Below are positions 1-5,961 of a DNA stretch of 12,165 bases, piece by piece. The position numbers were made by a program, and so were the translations under genes. Position 1 is the stretch's first letter, and every line of letters begins with the position of its first letter. Where the stretch lies: the NCBI GenBank assembly GCA_023392115.1, contig JAEVZT010000460.1:1-12165 (forward strand), read 5' to 3'. Source of the DNA: Chloroflexota bacterium (GTDB taxonomy: Bacteria; Chloroflexota; Anaerolineae; Aggregatilineales; Phototrophicaceae). A model generated the notes under the pieces. The model was not told the origin of the DNA and ran no database searches. It worked only from the letters and a program-made list of their open reading frames with translations.

Positions 1-1203
1 GGTCAGCGCCTCGTCGAAGATCATCAGATCGTCCGGCACATGCCGCGACAGCGCTTCCATGAACGCCGAAGCATGCATCGGATATTCGTCACGGCGGCTG
101 CGGTCGCGTTCGAGCGTCGCTTCATGCGCCGAGTTGTTCGCCGCCGCGCTTGCTTCAAGCCGTTCACGCGCCGCCTGACGGAAACTCTCGCTCATTGTCC
201 CTTCGAGCGCGGTCGCCAATCCGGCAAGCGTCAGCTTCGGATCGCTCACCAAGCCGAGATCAATCGGGAAATTCTTGGCGATCTCGTAAGCGTTCAGGTC
301 GATGTGGACGATCTTGGCATTTGGCGCGAAGATTTGATCCGGCTTCAGGTACGGGAACACTTCGGGGAAGATGTATGTGCCTACGACCAGCACCGCATCG
401 GCTTTCGTCGTCACTTTCGCGCTTGACGCGCCGAACATGTGACCGAGCATCCCCTTAAACAGCGGGTGACGGTAGCTCAGGTTGACTTCCGACGAATCCG
501 CGCCCCACACTTCCGCGCCGAGCAGTTCCGCGACACGCGCCAGCTCGTTCTGTGCGCCTGAAAACGCGATCCCGTCGCCCATGATGATCAGCGGGTTCTG
601 GGCGTTTGCCAGCATCGACGCTGCACGCTCAAGCGATTCAGTCGTTGGGACAACGCGTGTGTCGAGCAGCGTCGTCGGCGCGACGACTTCGTCATTCGGC
701 GCGTCGAGCACGTCGGCGGGGAGGCACACGAAGACGGGACCCGTCGGCGGAGTCATGGCGATCTTGACGGCACGGCGCAGAACGCGCAGCACCGAACTTG
801 GATCGACTACCCGCGTCGACCACTTGGTGACAGGGCGCGCCATTGAAACAAGATCGGCAGCCATCTGCGAGTCCATCGCGTCGTAGCGAATGCCTGCCTC
901 GCCGGCGATCACGACCAGCGGCGCATGTCCGCGCATCGCCTGATACATCATGCCAATGCCGTTTCCTAACCCCACACCGCTGTGAAGTTGGACAAGCGTC
1001 GGTCGGCGTGTCGCACGGGCGTAACCGTCCGCAATGCCAACGGCAATTGATTCCTGCAATCCCATAATGTACTTGAAGTCAGGATATGCCTCAAGCGAAT
1101 CGAGGAAACCCTGCTCGACAGTACCCGGATTACCGAACATGAAATTCATGCCATCGGCAAGGAATTGTTCGATGATCGCGTAGCGACCAGTTCTACCCGG
1201 CAT
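1..1203 (-). CDS. ThDP-dependent enzyme, benzoylformate decarboxylase/acetolactate synthase-like (partial, 3' end cut)
   Basis: Seen: 401 codons from an ATG at 1203-1201 to the left edge with no stop. The purine-rich upstream stretch AAGGAGAAGAGG gives ribosome-binding sites (GAGG at 8 nt). Domain order fits a ThDP enzyme: N-terminal pyrimidine domain (about residues 1-165) with the cofactor-activating Glu51 in GLQESIAVGIADGYAR, central domain (about 186-330), and the start of the pyrophosphate domain (from about 378, ending FDEALT). The GDG...N ThDP/Mg motif would lie beyond the edge. Known: Glu51 and His74 (QLHSGVGLGNG) align with benzoylformate decarboxylase Glu47 and His70; its active-site Ser26 corresponds here to Thr28 (GNPGT), and I see no counterpart of its His281. 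Inferred: a 2-keto acid decarboxylase or carboligase of unknown substrate. It probably shares a transcript with the DJ-1-like gene 75 bases upstream. An acetolactate synthase paralogue, oxalyl-CoA decarboxylase-like or glyoxylate carboligase-like role is not excluded. Confidence 0.88.
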   Translation of the reverse strand, partial: MPGRTGRYAIIEQFLADGMNFMFGNPGTVEQGFLDSLEAYPDFKYIMGLQESIAVGIADGYARATRRPTLVQLHSGVGLGNGIGMMYQAMRGHAPLVVIAGEAGIRYDAMDSQMAADLVSMARPVTKWSTRVVDPSSVLRVLRRAVKIAMTPPTGPVFVCLPADVLDAPNDEVVAPTTLLDTRVVPTTESLERAASMLANAQNPLIIMGDGIAFSGAQNELARVAELLGAEVWGADSSEVNLSYRHPLFKGMLGHMFGASSAKVTTKADAVLVVGTYIFPEVFPYLKPDQIFAPNAKIVHIDLNAYEIAKNFPIDLGLVSDPKLTLAGLATALEGTMSESFRQAARERLEASAAANNSAHEATLERDRSRRDEYPMHASAFMEALSRHVPDDLMIFDEALT

Positions 1204-1240
1204 CTTTATCGCCTCTTCTCCTTAGGCTGCGTGAAGGAAA

Positions 1241-1268
1241 CCGGCTAGCTGGAAGACCAGCTAACCGG
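1241..1268 (-). terminator. Intercistronic hairpin, possible terminator or attenuator
   Basis: Ten bases after the stop codon of the DJ-1-like gene, two 12-base arms (1241-1252 and 1257-1268) flank a 4-base loop. On the minus-strand RNA every position pairs, one of them as G-U. On the plus strand the same position is an A-C mismatch, so the structure is best formed in the transcript of the minus-strand genes. A TTTCCTTC stretch follows, which is a poor U-tract. It could be a weak terminator, an attenuator setting the ratio of the two genes, or an RNA-stability element. Confidence 0.45.
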
Positions 1269-1278
1269 CTGACTGTGA

Positions 1279-2103
1279 CTACCAACCGTAGCGCTTGAGA
1301 TCGCGCTCGAGCACTTCTACCATGAGTTCGCCGACCAGACGCGAATCCTGCGTCGAACGACCTGTCAGGAAGGGGTAATCAAGAATTGTGGAGAGCGTGT
1401 GCCCAACCCCACCATGATACTGACCACCGGGCTGCGTAGCATCACGCAGGATGAATTCCAGCGGGTACGGCGGGGGACCGATGTTGATGTCGGTGTTGAG
1501 GAAGCCGGTGCCGTCCTTGTAATCATATTCGAGCGCGTGCCCGGTGACGTGCTTCCCGGCGATGATGCTCTTGCGATCGCTCCAGTCGCGGGCAAACGCC
1601 AGACAAGTGACGGCGTAGCATTCGGCGACGACCAGCTTGTTCAGGTGAACAAAGCCAAGGATCACGTCGTGCAGGCGCTGGTTATTCACCATGTCCAACA
1701 GCGGACCACTGCCACCGACCATCAGCAGCGCGTCGTACTGCTTCAGTTCTTCCCAGCGCTTGTCGCGCTCGTTGTGATACGCCTCAAGCCCGTGACCGAA
1801 GTTCGGGTCGTTGAAATACGGGCGCTCCGGGAACCACGCCTCAAGGTTGATCGGATTGTCAAGCCGCGTCGATTCGTCAATTTCACGGGTCTTCTGCGCG
1901 TAGTATTCGTCGGTAACGACCTTCTTCAGCGGCGGGTCGAAATAACCGGGGGTCATGCTCGGCGGCAGCGCGTGCGCGCGCTTGCCCTTTGCGGTCATGA
2001 ACACGGTTTCGTAGCCGCACGAATCGAGGACTTCTAGGGGACCGACAAGTTCTTCGCCCCAGTAGCCCCATTCGGACAGCACAGTCAGAATCTTCTTGGT
2101 CAT
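1279..2103 (-). CDS. DJ-1/PfpI family (class I glutamine amidotransferase-like) protein
   Basis: 274 residues, starting at an ATG with AGGAG six bases upstream. Seen: an N-terminal strand followed by a glutamate-containing loop (Glu17/Glu18 in WGEELVGPLEVL), the strand YDALLMVGGSGPL (123-135), a nucleophile-elbow-like segment VVAECYAV with Cys162 (158-165), and a C-terminal FLTGRSTQDSRLVGELMVEVL (245-265) resembling the end of Hsp31-type proteins. Known: in many DJ-1/PfpI members the elbow cysteine is followed by His (as in PfpI and Hsp31); here Tyr163 follows. Members of the superfamily act as glyoxalases/deglycases, chaperones, hydratases or are uncharacterised. Inferred: a cytoplasmic small-molecule enzyme, perhaps on an aldehyde or keto acid, given the ThDP enzyme directly downstream. 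The exact reaction cannot be named. The fold assignment is firm; the function is open. Confidence 0.85.
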   Translation of the reverse strand: MTKKILTVLSEWGYWGEELVGPLEVLDSCGYETVFMTAKGKRAHALPPSMTPGYFDPPLKKVVTDEYYAQKTREIDESTRLDNPINLEAWFPERPYFNDPNFGHGLEAYHNERDKRWEELKQYDALLMVGGSGPLLDMVNNQRLHDVILGFVHLNKLVVAECYAVTCLAFARDWSDRKSIIAGKHVTGHALEYDYKDGTGFLNTDINIGPPPYPLEFILRDATQPGGQYHGGVGHTLSTILDYPFLTGRSTQDSRLVGELMVEVLERDLKRYGW

Positions 2104-2194
2104 CTGTTGCTCCTAAAAAGTGCGGGTGATCCGATGAGCCTTGACGCTGCGTGCTACTGTTAAGTTATGTTTCGTAAGAGTAGCTTCGCAAAAG

Positions 2195-2200
2195 ATTATA
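2195..2200 (-). promoter_or_regulatory. Candidate -10 box (TATAAT) for the DJ-1-like/ThDP operon
   Basis: A perfect TATAAT on the minus strand lies about 92 bases before the start codon of the DJ-1-like gene. The hexamer 17 bases upstream is TTTATC, a poor -35 match (three of six), so an activator or another sigma factor may contribute. The implied 5' leader is about 85 bases and contains the AGGAG ribosome-binding site. Confidence 0.4.
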
Positions 2201-2414
2201 AGCTGAACCCTCTCGTGGATAAATTAAGCTTTCGATTTCTAAATTTCGTGAAGGAAAGTCTGCAACTTTCCTCAAGTTATGTTCGTCCTAAATTTACGTG
2301 CGTTTCGACGTGAATTCGGCGGGCAAATGACGGAAATATCCACCAGTACTTCGTCGGAGATGCTATTTCCGCCTAAAGTCGGATGACAGGATATTTCGAA
2401 ACGGCACGGGAATC

Positions 2415-2453
2415 AAAAAGCGGCGCGACATGCTGCGTGTGTCACGCCGCTTT
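2415..2453 (-). terminator. Intrinsic terminator of the isomerase/dehydrogenase operon
   Basis: Eighteen bases after the dehydrogenase stop codon, the minus strand folds into a stem of AAAGCGGCG with CGCCGCTTT (9 bp), one mismatch, then four more pairs (GACA with TGTC) around a 9-base loop. The run TTTTT (plus-strand A's at 2415-2419) ends the structure. Position, stem strength and T-run all fit a rho-independent terminator for minus-strand transcription. Confidence 0.8.
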
Positions 2454-2471
2454 CCGACTCGTGGAAAGGAA

Positions 2472-3587
2472 TTAGGCGGTCACCCCTGCACCGTCCAGCT
2501 CGCCTTCAGCCAGCCCGACCGGCAGCGGCACGGGCTGGTCGACAGTGCTTTCGACATGAATGTGACGTTCTGCCGTCGACGAGTCGCCAAAAGCATGCAT
2601 CACGTCGAGGACATGGTATGCGAGGTCGCCGCTTGCGCGGTGTGCGCGCCCGTAGACGATGCCATACGCCATGTCTGCCACGCCGATGCCTCGCCCCACC
2701 GTATCGCTGTGCGTGAGCGGAACATCACGCCACGATTCATCATCGCTCAACCGCACCTGAACGGGACCGCCAAAGGTATTTGGATCGGGAACACTCAGGC
2801 TGCCAAGCGAGCCATAGATTTCAATGCGCGGCAGGTTGTGCGTCCAGACGTCGAAGCTGGTGATCATCGTCGCGACAGCGCCGCTCTTGAAGTCGAGGAC
2901 TCCGGCGATGTGGGTCGGCACTTCGACGGGAATCCGGCGACCGTTGTGTTCTTTGCTCGTCGCGATGCGCTCGGCAAAGGAAATGCGCGCCGAGCCGGAC
3001 ACGCGATCGATCGCACCGAGCAGGCTGACGAGTGCCGTCAGGTAGTAGGGTCCCATGTCGAACAGTGGTCCACCGCCAAGCTGGTAATAGAAATCGGGAT
3101 TAGGATGCCAGCCTTCAGGACCATGCGACGCCATGAACGCCGTCGCCGCGACCGGGACGCCGATCACGCCGTCGGTAATCAGCTTGAGGCACGTCTGAAC
3201 GCCGCCGCCGAGGAACGTATCGGGCGCGCAGCCGACGCGCAAGCCGCGTTCACGCGCCGCATTGAGGATCTTCTGCCCATCCTCGCGCGTGATTGCGAAC
3301 GGCTTTTCACTGTAGACATGCTTCCCCGCGTTCAATGCAGCCAGACTCACAGGCGCATGCGCGGCAGGAATCGTGAGATTGACGACCAGCTGGATTTCCG
3401 GGTCGGCGAGCATCGCGTCAACGGTGTATGGCTTTAGCCCATACTCCTCCGCCCTTGCCTGCGCGCGGCTGAAATCGATATCCGCGCACCCGACCACGTC
3501 CAGTATCTTGAATGCGCGGCAGCCTTTGATGTACTGCGCGAAGATGTTGCCGACGCCGATAATACCGACTTTAATTCTAGTTTCCAT
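2472..3587 (-). CDS. Gfo/Idh/MocA family NAD(P)-dependent oxidoreductase
   Basis: 371 residues from the ATG at 3587-3585, chosen because GAAGG lies 8 bases upstream (3596-3600). An in-frame ATG 15 bases earlier (3602) has no ribosome-binding site. Seen: an N-terminal Rossmann dinucleotide motif GIIGVGNIF (8-16), the family hallmark EKP (94-96) with the lysine expected in catalysis, and GGGPLFDMGPYY (171-182) in place of the usual D-x-G-x-H-x-x-D stretch, so the canonical His is not at its usual place. Known: the family oxidises or reduces sugars, inositols and related polyols. It overlaps the end of the isomerase gene by 11 bases, implying translational coupling and joint action on one substrate, probably an oxidised sugar or inositol derivative. 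The substrate cannot be read from the sequence. A terminator follows 18 bases after the stop. Confidence 0.9.
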   Translation of the reverse strand: METRIKVGIIGVGNIFAQYIKGCRAFKILDVVGCADIDFSRAQARAEEYGLKPYTVDAMLADPEIQLVVNLTIPAAHAPVSLAALNAGKHVYSEKPFAITREDGQKILNAARERGLRVGCAPDTFLGGGVQTCLKLITDGVIGVPVAATAFMASHGPEGWHPNPDFYYQLGGGPLFDMGPYYLTALVSLLGAIDRVSGSARISFAERIATSKEHNGRRIPVEVPTHIAGVLDFKSGAVATMITSFDVWTHNLPRIEIYGSLGSLSVPDPNTFGGPVQVRLSDDESWRDVPLTHSDTVGRGIGVADMAYGIVYGRAHRASGDLAYHVLDVMHAFGDSSTAERHIHVESTVDQPVPLPVGLAEGELDGAGVTA

Positions 3588-4326
3588 GCCCAAGACCTTC
3601 ATCCGTTAGGTAGCGAATGCTGCGGGCGACAGCCTCCATCACGTCGGTGTCGCACCGGTCTAGCTCGACGAACAACCATTCAGCGTGTACTGCCGCTTCG
3701 ATGATCGGGGCGAAATTCATCTTTCCCTCGCCGACTGCGACCATCGCCTTATCCTGCACACAGGGACCGTCCTTGATGTGCAGCAGCGGCACGCGCGCGC
3801 CCAATTCCTCAATCACTGCCACCGGGTCGCAGCCCGCCGTCTGCACCCAGTACGTATCGATCTCGAACATCACCGTCGGGTCGAGGTTCTCAAGCATGAT
3901 GCGGTAGCCAAACGTATCGCCAACCGGCTCATACTCGAACCAGTGGTTGTGATACGCCAGCGTGAACCCTTCGGCGCGCGCCTGCGTGTTGAACGCATTG
4001 ATCCGGTCGCAGACGCGCAGGATCGAGTCGCGGTCACGAAACTGCTCCGGCGGCAGCCACGGGACGACATAATAGGTGCAGCCAAGCGTGTGCAGTATCT
4101 CAAACGTCGCGCCGGGATCGCCATCGGGAATGCCAACGTGAGCGCTCGGCGTCTGCAAGCCCAACGAGCGGAACAAGTCTCGCGACCACTCGACCCCCCT
4201 GCCGAAATTGCCCGCAGGTTCGACGCCGGCATAGCCGAACTCGGCGATCCTGCGAACCGTGCCTTCGTAGTCCTGCGATAACGCATCGCGGACGGTATAG
4301 AGTTGAATACCAATTGGCTTAGGCAT
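3577..4326 (-). CDS. Sugar phosphate isomerase/epimerase (AP endonuclease 2-type TIM barrel)
   Basis: 249 residues from the ATG at 4326-4324, preferred because AAGGA lies 9 bases upstream. An in-frame ATG at 4344 sits almost inside the preceding terminator. Seen: IGIQLYTVRDAL at the start (first barrel strand), AYHNHWFEYE (124-133), MFEIDTYWVQTAGCDP (153-168), LLHIKDG (181-187) and FVELD (219-223). These supply the Glu155/Asp157, His183 and Glu221 type residues expected for divalent-metal binding. Known: this family includes IolE, hydroxypyruvate isomerase and tagatose/psicose 3-epimerases; the HNH and WVQTAG..P pattern is typical of its sugar isomerase/epimerase members. It overlaps the downstream Gfo/Idh/MocA dehydrogenase by 11 bases, so the two likely work in sequence on a sugar or inositol intermediate. 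The substrate is unknown. Confidence 0.9.
   Translation of the reverse strand: MPKPIGIQLYTVRDALSQDYEGTVRRIAEFGYAGVEPAGNFGRGVEWSRDLFRSLGLQTPSAHVGIPDGDPGATFEILHTLGCTYYVVPWLPPEQFRDRDSILRVCDRINAFNTQARAEGFTLAYHNHWFEYEPVGDTFGYRIMLENLDPTVMFEIDTYWVQTAGCDPVAVIEELGARVPLLHIKDGPCVQDKAMVAVGEGKMNFAPIIEAAVHAEWLFVELDRCDTDVMEAVARSIRYLTDEGLGHGN
3596..3600 (-). promoter_or_regulatory. Ribosome-binding site deciding the dehydrogenase start
   Basis: GAAGG on the minus strand, 8 bases before the ATG at 3587, lies inside the last codons of the isomerase gene. The alternative ATG at 3602 is preceded by ACCTAACGG with no usable Shine-Dalgarno match, so the shorter protein is preferred. Confidence 0.6.
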
Positions 4327-4350
4327 ACCAAGAAATCCTTGCAAGCATCA

Positions 4351-4385
4351 AAACGCCCTCACAGCATAGCACTGTGAGGGCGTTT
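4351..4385 (-). terminator. Intrinsic terminator of the secreted-protein gene
   Basis: A perfect 14-bp stem (AAACGCCCTCACAG at 4351-4364 with CTGTGAGGGCGTTT at 4372-4385) encloses a 7-base loop, 20 bases after the stop codon of the secreted-protein gene. On the minus strand the stem ends in GCGTTTTG. It is the strongest hairpin in the window. The isomerase ATG at 4326 lies only 24 bases past it. Confidence 0.85.
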
Positions 4386-4405
4386 CAGCACGTAAATTCT
4401 GAAGA

Positions 4406-5689
4406 TCAGAACCCGAGGAACTGGCAGACGCTCTGCGGCAGGACACCCTGCTGGCACAGCTCGCGAGCGCGTGCAAGCGCACGGGGATCAGGGAACACGA
4501 ACTCCGCAGGCGGCGCGCCGACGCCCGAAGGAATAGTGATAATCGGCAGATCCACGTCGAAATTGATGATGTTCTCAGGGAAATCTTCGATGATGTCTAG
4601 TTCGTCAATCTCCGCTTGAGTCAGAGGACGAGGCGTTGACCAGTCACCGCAGATACCTTTTTCGTCGTCATCACCTTCGATGCCGAGGCTGACAAACTCG
4701 GGACAGAAGCCAACCTGTGCTCTATAGCCGGGCGGAATGATGATTTCGTTTTGGGTGCCGGGATTAATCCGAACAAGCCCAAACAGCGTGGTCACTTCCA
4801 TCGCATCACCCAGTTCATCGCCGGGCGGAAGCGTCCGCAGCACTGCCGCTCCGTCGATGCGAATTGGTTCTTGGTGCGCGGCGATGTCGACAGGCGTGTC
4901 CATTGGACCCTGAACGAACAACAGCGACGGCGCGTCGACGCACGAGATGCCGCCGATGCCGACGCGGAAGTAGAACGACTGCATCGGTGTGAAGCGGTTA
5001 GGCCCGATAACAGGAAGCGCGCTCAAGTCGATCGACGGATCGAGCGTCGCGCGGCTCACCCAACCGACGTTGTTCTGATAGATGACCCGAACGTAATCTC
5101 CAGCTTCACTCAGCGCGTCCGCCAATAGACTTGTGTTGTTCGGTATCGGGGTGATGACGTCGCGTCGACCGACGCCGGGCGGATCGACGAGCAGTTCCGC
5201 GCCAACTCGGGCGGTCCTTACCGTCGTGCCCTGTGCCGGCAGGATCACAGCGTCACCCGGTTCGACGTCGTTCTCAACCTCGACGCCGCCGAGCGCGATA
5301 TAAACAACATCGTTATTGGCAAGATCATTCGGCAGATTTGCCTGAATGTTGAACACGCTGACGCCCCATGTTCCTGCCGCAGCGTCATACGGGTCTGTCT
5401 GGATCGTCTCGGTGGTTGTCAGGTCCGCACGATCGCCCGGTTCGGAGAAGTAGTCGGCACCAAACTGCTGGGTGAAACGCGTGTAGCTGACTTCGGGATT
5501 CCCGTAACAGGCAGTATTGCGGCTCATTCCGGCGCACTCGAGGCTGATGTTGTTCAGAACCTGCTGGACAAACGCCTCACACGTCGCGGCGGTACCTTGC
5601 TGCGCCTGCGCATCTGCCGGTGCGAGGAACATGCAGAGTACAACTACCGCGCATATGGTCAATCCCAATGATACTCGTTTCATGCCCAT
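4406..5689 (-). CDS. Secreted protein with N-terminal Cys block and SH3-like segment
   Basis: 427 residues from the ATG at 5689-5687 (GAGG 8 bases upstream); a GTG one codon earlier and an ATG two codons later are possible. Seen: a signal peptide (Lys4-Arg5, hydrophobic 6-24, probable cleavage after AQA at 29), then Cys37, 52 and 61 within 25 residues (TCEAF, LECAG, ACYG). A beta-rich middle follows, with an SH3-like stretch ending YVRVIYQNNVGWVSRATLD (199-217). A segment LPPGDELGDAMEVTTLFG (287-304) leads to RINPGTQ, an acidic patch GDDDEKG (339-345), a Pro-rich linker, and a C-terminal Cys pair (412, 422). The mature chain has eight cysteines, enough for four disulfides. Inferred: an extracytoplasmic structural, binding or sensory protein. 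The layout recalls secreted proteins I associate with Anaerolineae; no enzymatic motif is visible. It is divergent from the DUF4012 gene. Confidence 0.8.
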   Translation of the reverse strand: MGMKRVSLGLTICAVVVLCMFLAPADAQAQQGTAATCEAFVQQVLNNISLECAGMSRNTACYGNPEVSYTRFTQQFGADYFSEPGDRADLTTTETIQTDPYDAAAGTWGVSVFNIQANLPNDLANNDVVYIALGGVEVENDVEPGDAVILPAQGTTVRTARVGAELLVDPPGVGRRDVITPIPNNTSLLADALSEAGDYVRVIYQNNVGWVSRATLDPSIDLSALPVIGPNRFTPMQSFYFRVGIGGISCVDAPSLLFVQGPMDTPVDIAAHQEPIRIDGAAVLRTLPPGDELGDAMEVTTLFGLVRINPGTQNEIIIPPGYRAQVGFCPEFVSLGIEGDDDEKGICGDWSTPRPLTQAEIDELDIIEDFPENIINFDVDLPIITIPSGVGAPPAEFVFPDPRALARARELCQQGVLPQSVCQFLGF

Positions 5690-5961
5690 CACCGCTTCCT
5701 CTCCTGAGCGTACGCACGCATGCTTGGAGTTTACTACACCTCTAACATATATAAAAGTTTAGCGCCGCTTCGGAAAAAATGTTAGTCGTTAGAGAATGAA
5801 TTTTGTAAATTTATCTTTTCATAAGTATCAATCATGCAAATTGGGCTGCTTCTGCTAAAATGAAATGGCATAGTCCCGCGTCGCAGATAGGGTATATCGA
5901 GTCGCTTCCAAGACTTCTCCGCGACTGCTTCCGGCACACACGAGGAACAGGAACACCTTAC
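5690..5961. other. Divergent AT-rich promoter region with short repeats
   Basis: This intergenic stretch separates the secreted-protein gene (minus) from the DUF4012 gene (plus) and is clearly AT-richer than its surroundings between about 5730 and 5865. On the minus strand TTTTATATATG at 5746-5756 could supply the -10 of the secreted-protein gene, without a convincing -35. A heptamer recurs: CTCTAAC at 5740-5746 (continuing to CTAACAT at 5742-5748), ATGTTAG at 5779-5785 and GTTAGAG at 5788-5794, the latter two being inverted relative to the first. A further 6-bp inverted repeat (AGTCGC 5900-5905, GCGACT 5921-5926) lies in the probable leader of the DUF4012 gene. Confidence 0.45.
5853..5861 (+). 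promoter_or_regulatory. Candidate extended -10 promoter for the DUF4012 gene
   Basis: TGCTAAAAT reads as an extended -10 element (TG, one base, TAAAAT), at the end of the AT-rich region and about 100 bases before the chosen start codon. I see no good -35 at 16-18 bases, which is acceptable for extended -10 promoters. Confidence 0.35.

Larger units (their letters stand above)
2104..2471. other. Intergenic region of 368 bases with promoter, inverted repeats and a terminator
   Basis: No gene is visible here. The part next to the DJ-1-like gene is AT-rich and holds its candidate -10 box. An 8-bp perfect hairpin (AGGAAAGT at 2252-2259, ACTTTCCT at 2265-2272) lies upstream of it. Further up, three related motifs occur: CGGAAATA at 2331-2338 (continuing to ATCC), its reverse complement TATTTCCG at 2364-2371, and GGATATTTC at 2389-2397, which is the reverse complement of GAAATATCC at 2333-2341. 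The far end carries the terminator of the dehydrogenase gene (2415-2453). The repeats may be operators; nothing in the sequence identifies a regulator. Confidence 0.5.

Noticed and set aside
40..1067. Several plus-strand frames of 74-134 codons at the left edge
   Set aside because: All are antisense to the ThDP enzyme, which shows continuous domain homology over the whole interval.
1399..2037. Long plus-strand open frame of 212 codons
   Set aside because: It is exactly antisense to the DJ-1-like gene, has no recognisable domain and an Arg/Val-rich composition typical of the reverse frame of a GC-rich gene.
2430..3437. Plus-strand open frame of 335 codons
   Set aside because: Antisense to the Gfo/Idh/MocA gene, whose motifs are unambiguous. 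Its start lies in the loop of the terminator, with no ribosome-binding site.
5860..5961. Upstream in-frame extension of the DUF4012 protein by 34 residues
   Set aside because: The ATG at 5860 has no ribosome-binding site and overlaps the extended -10 box; the ATG at 5962 has AGGA at a good distance and gives a normal basic N-terminus plus anchor.
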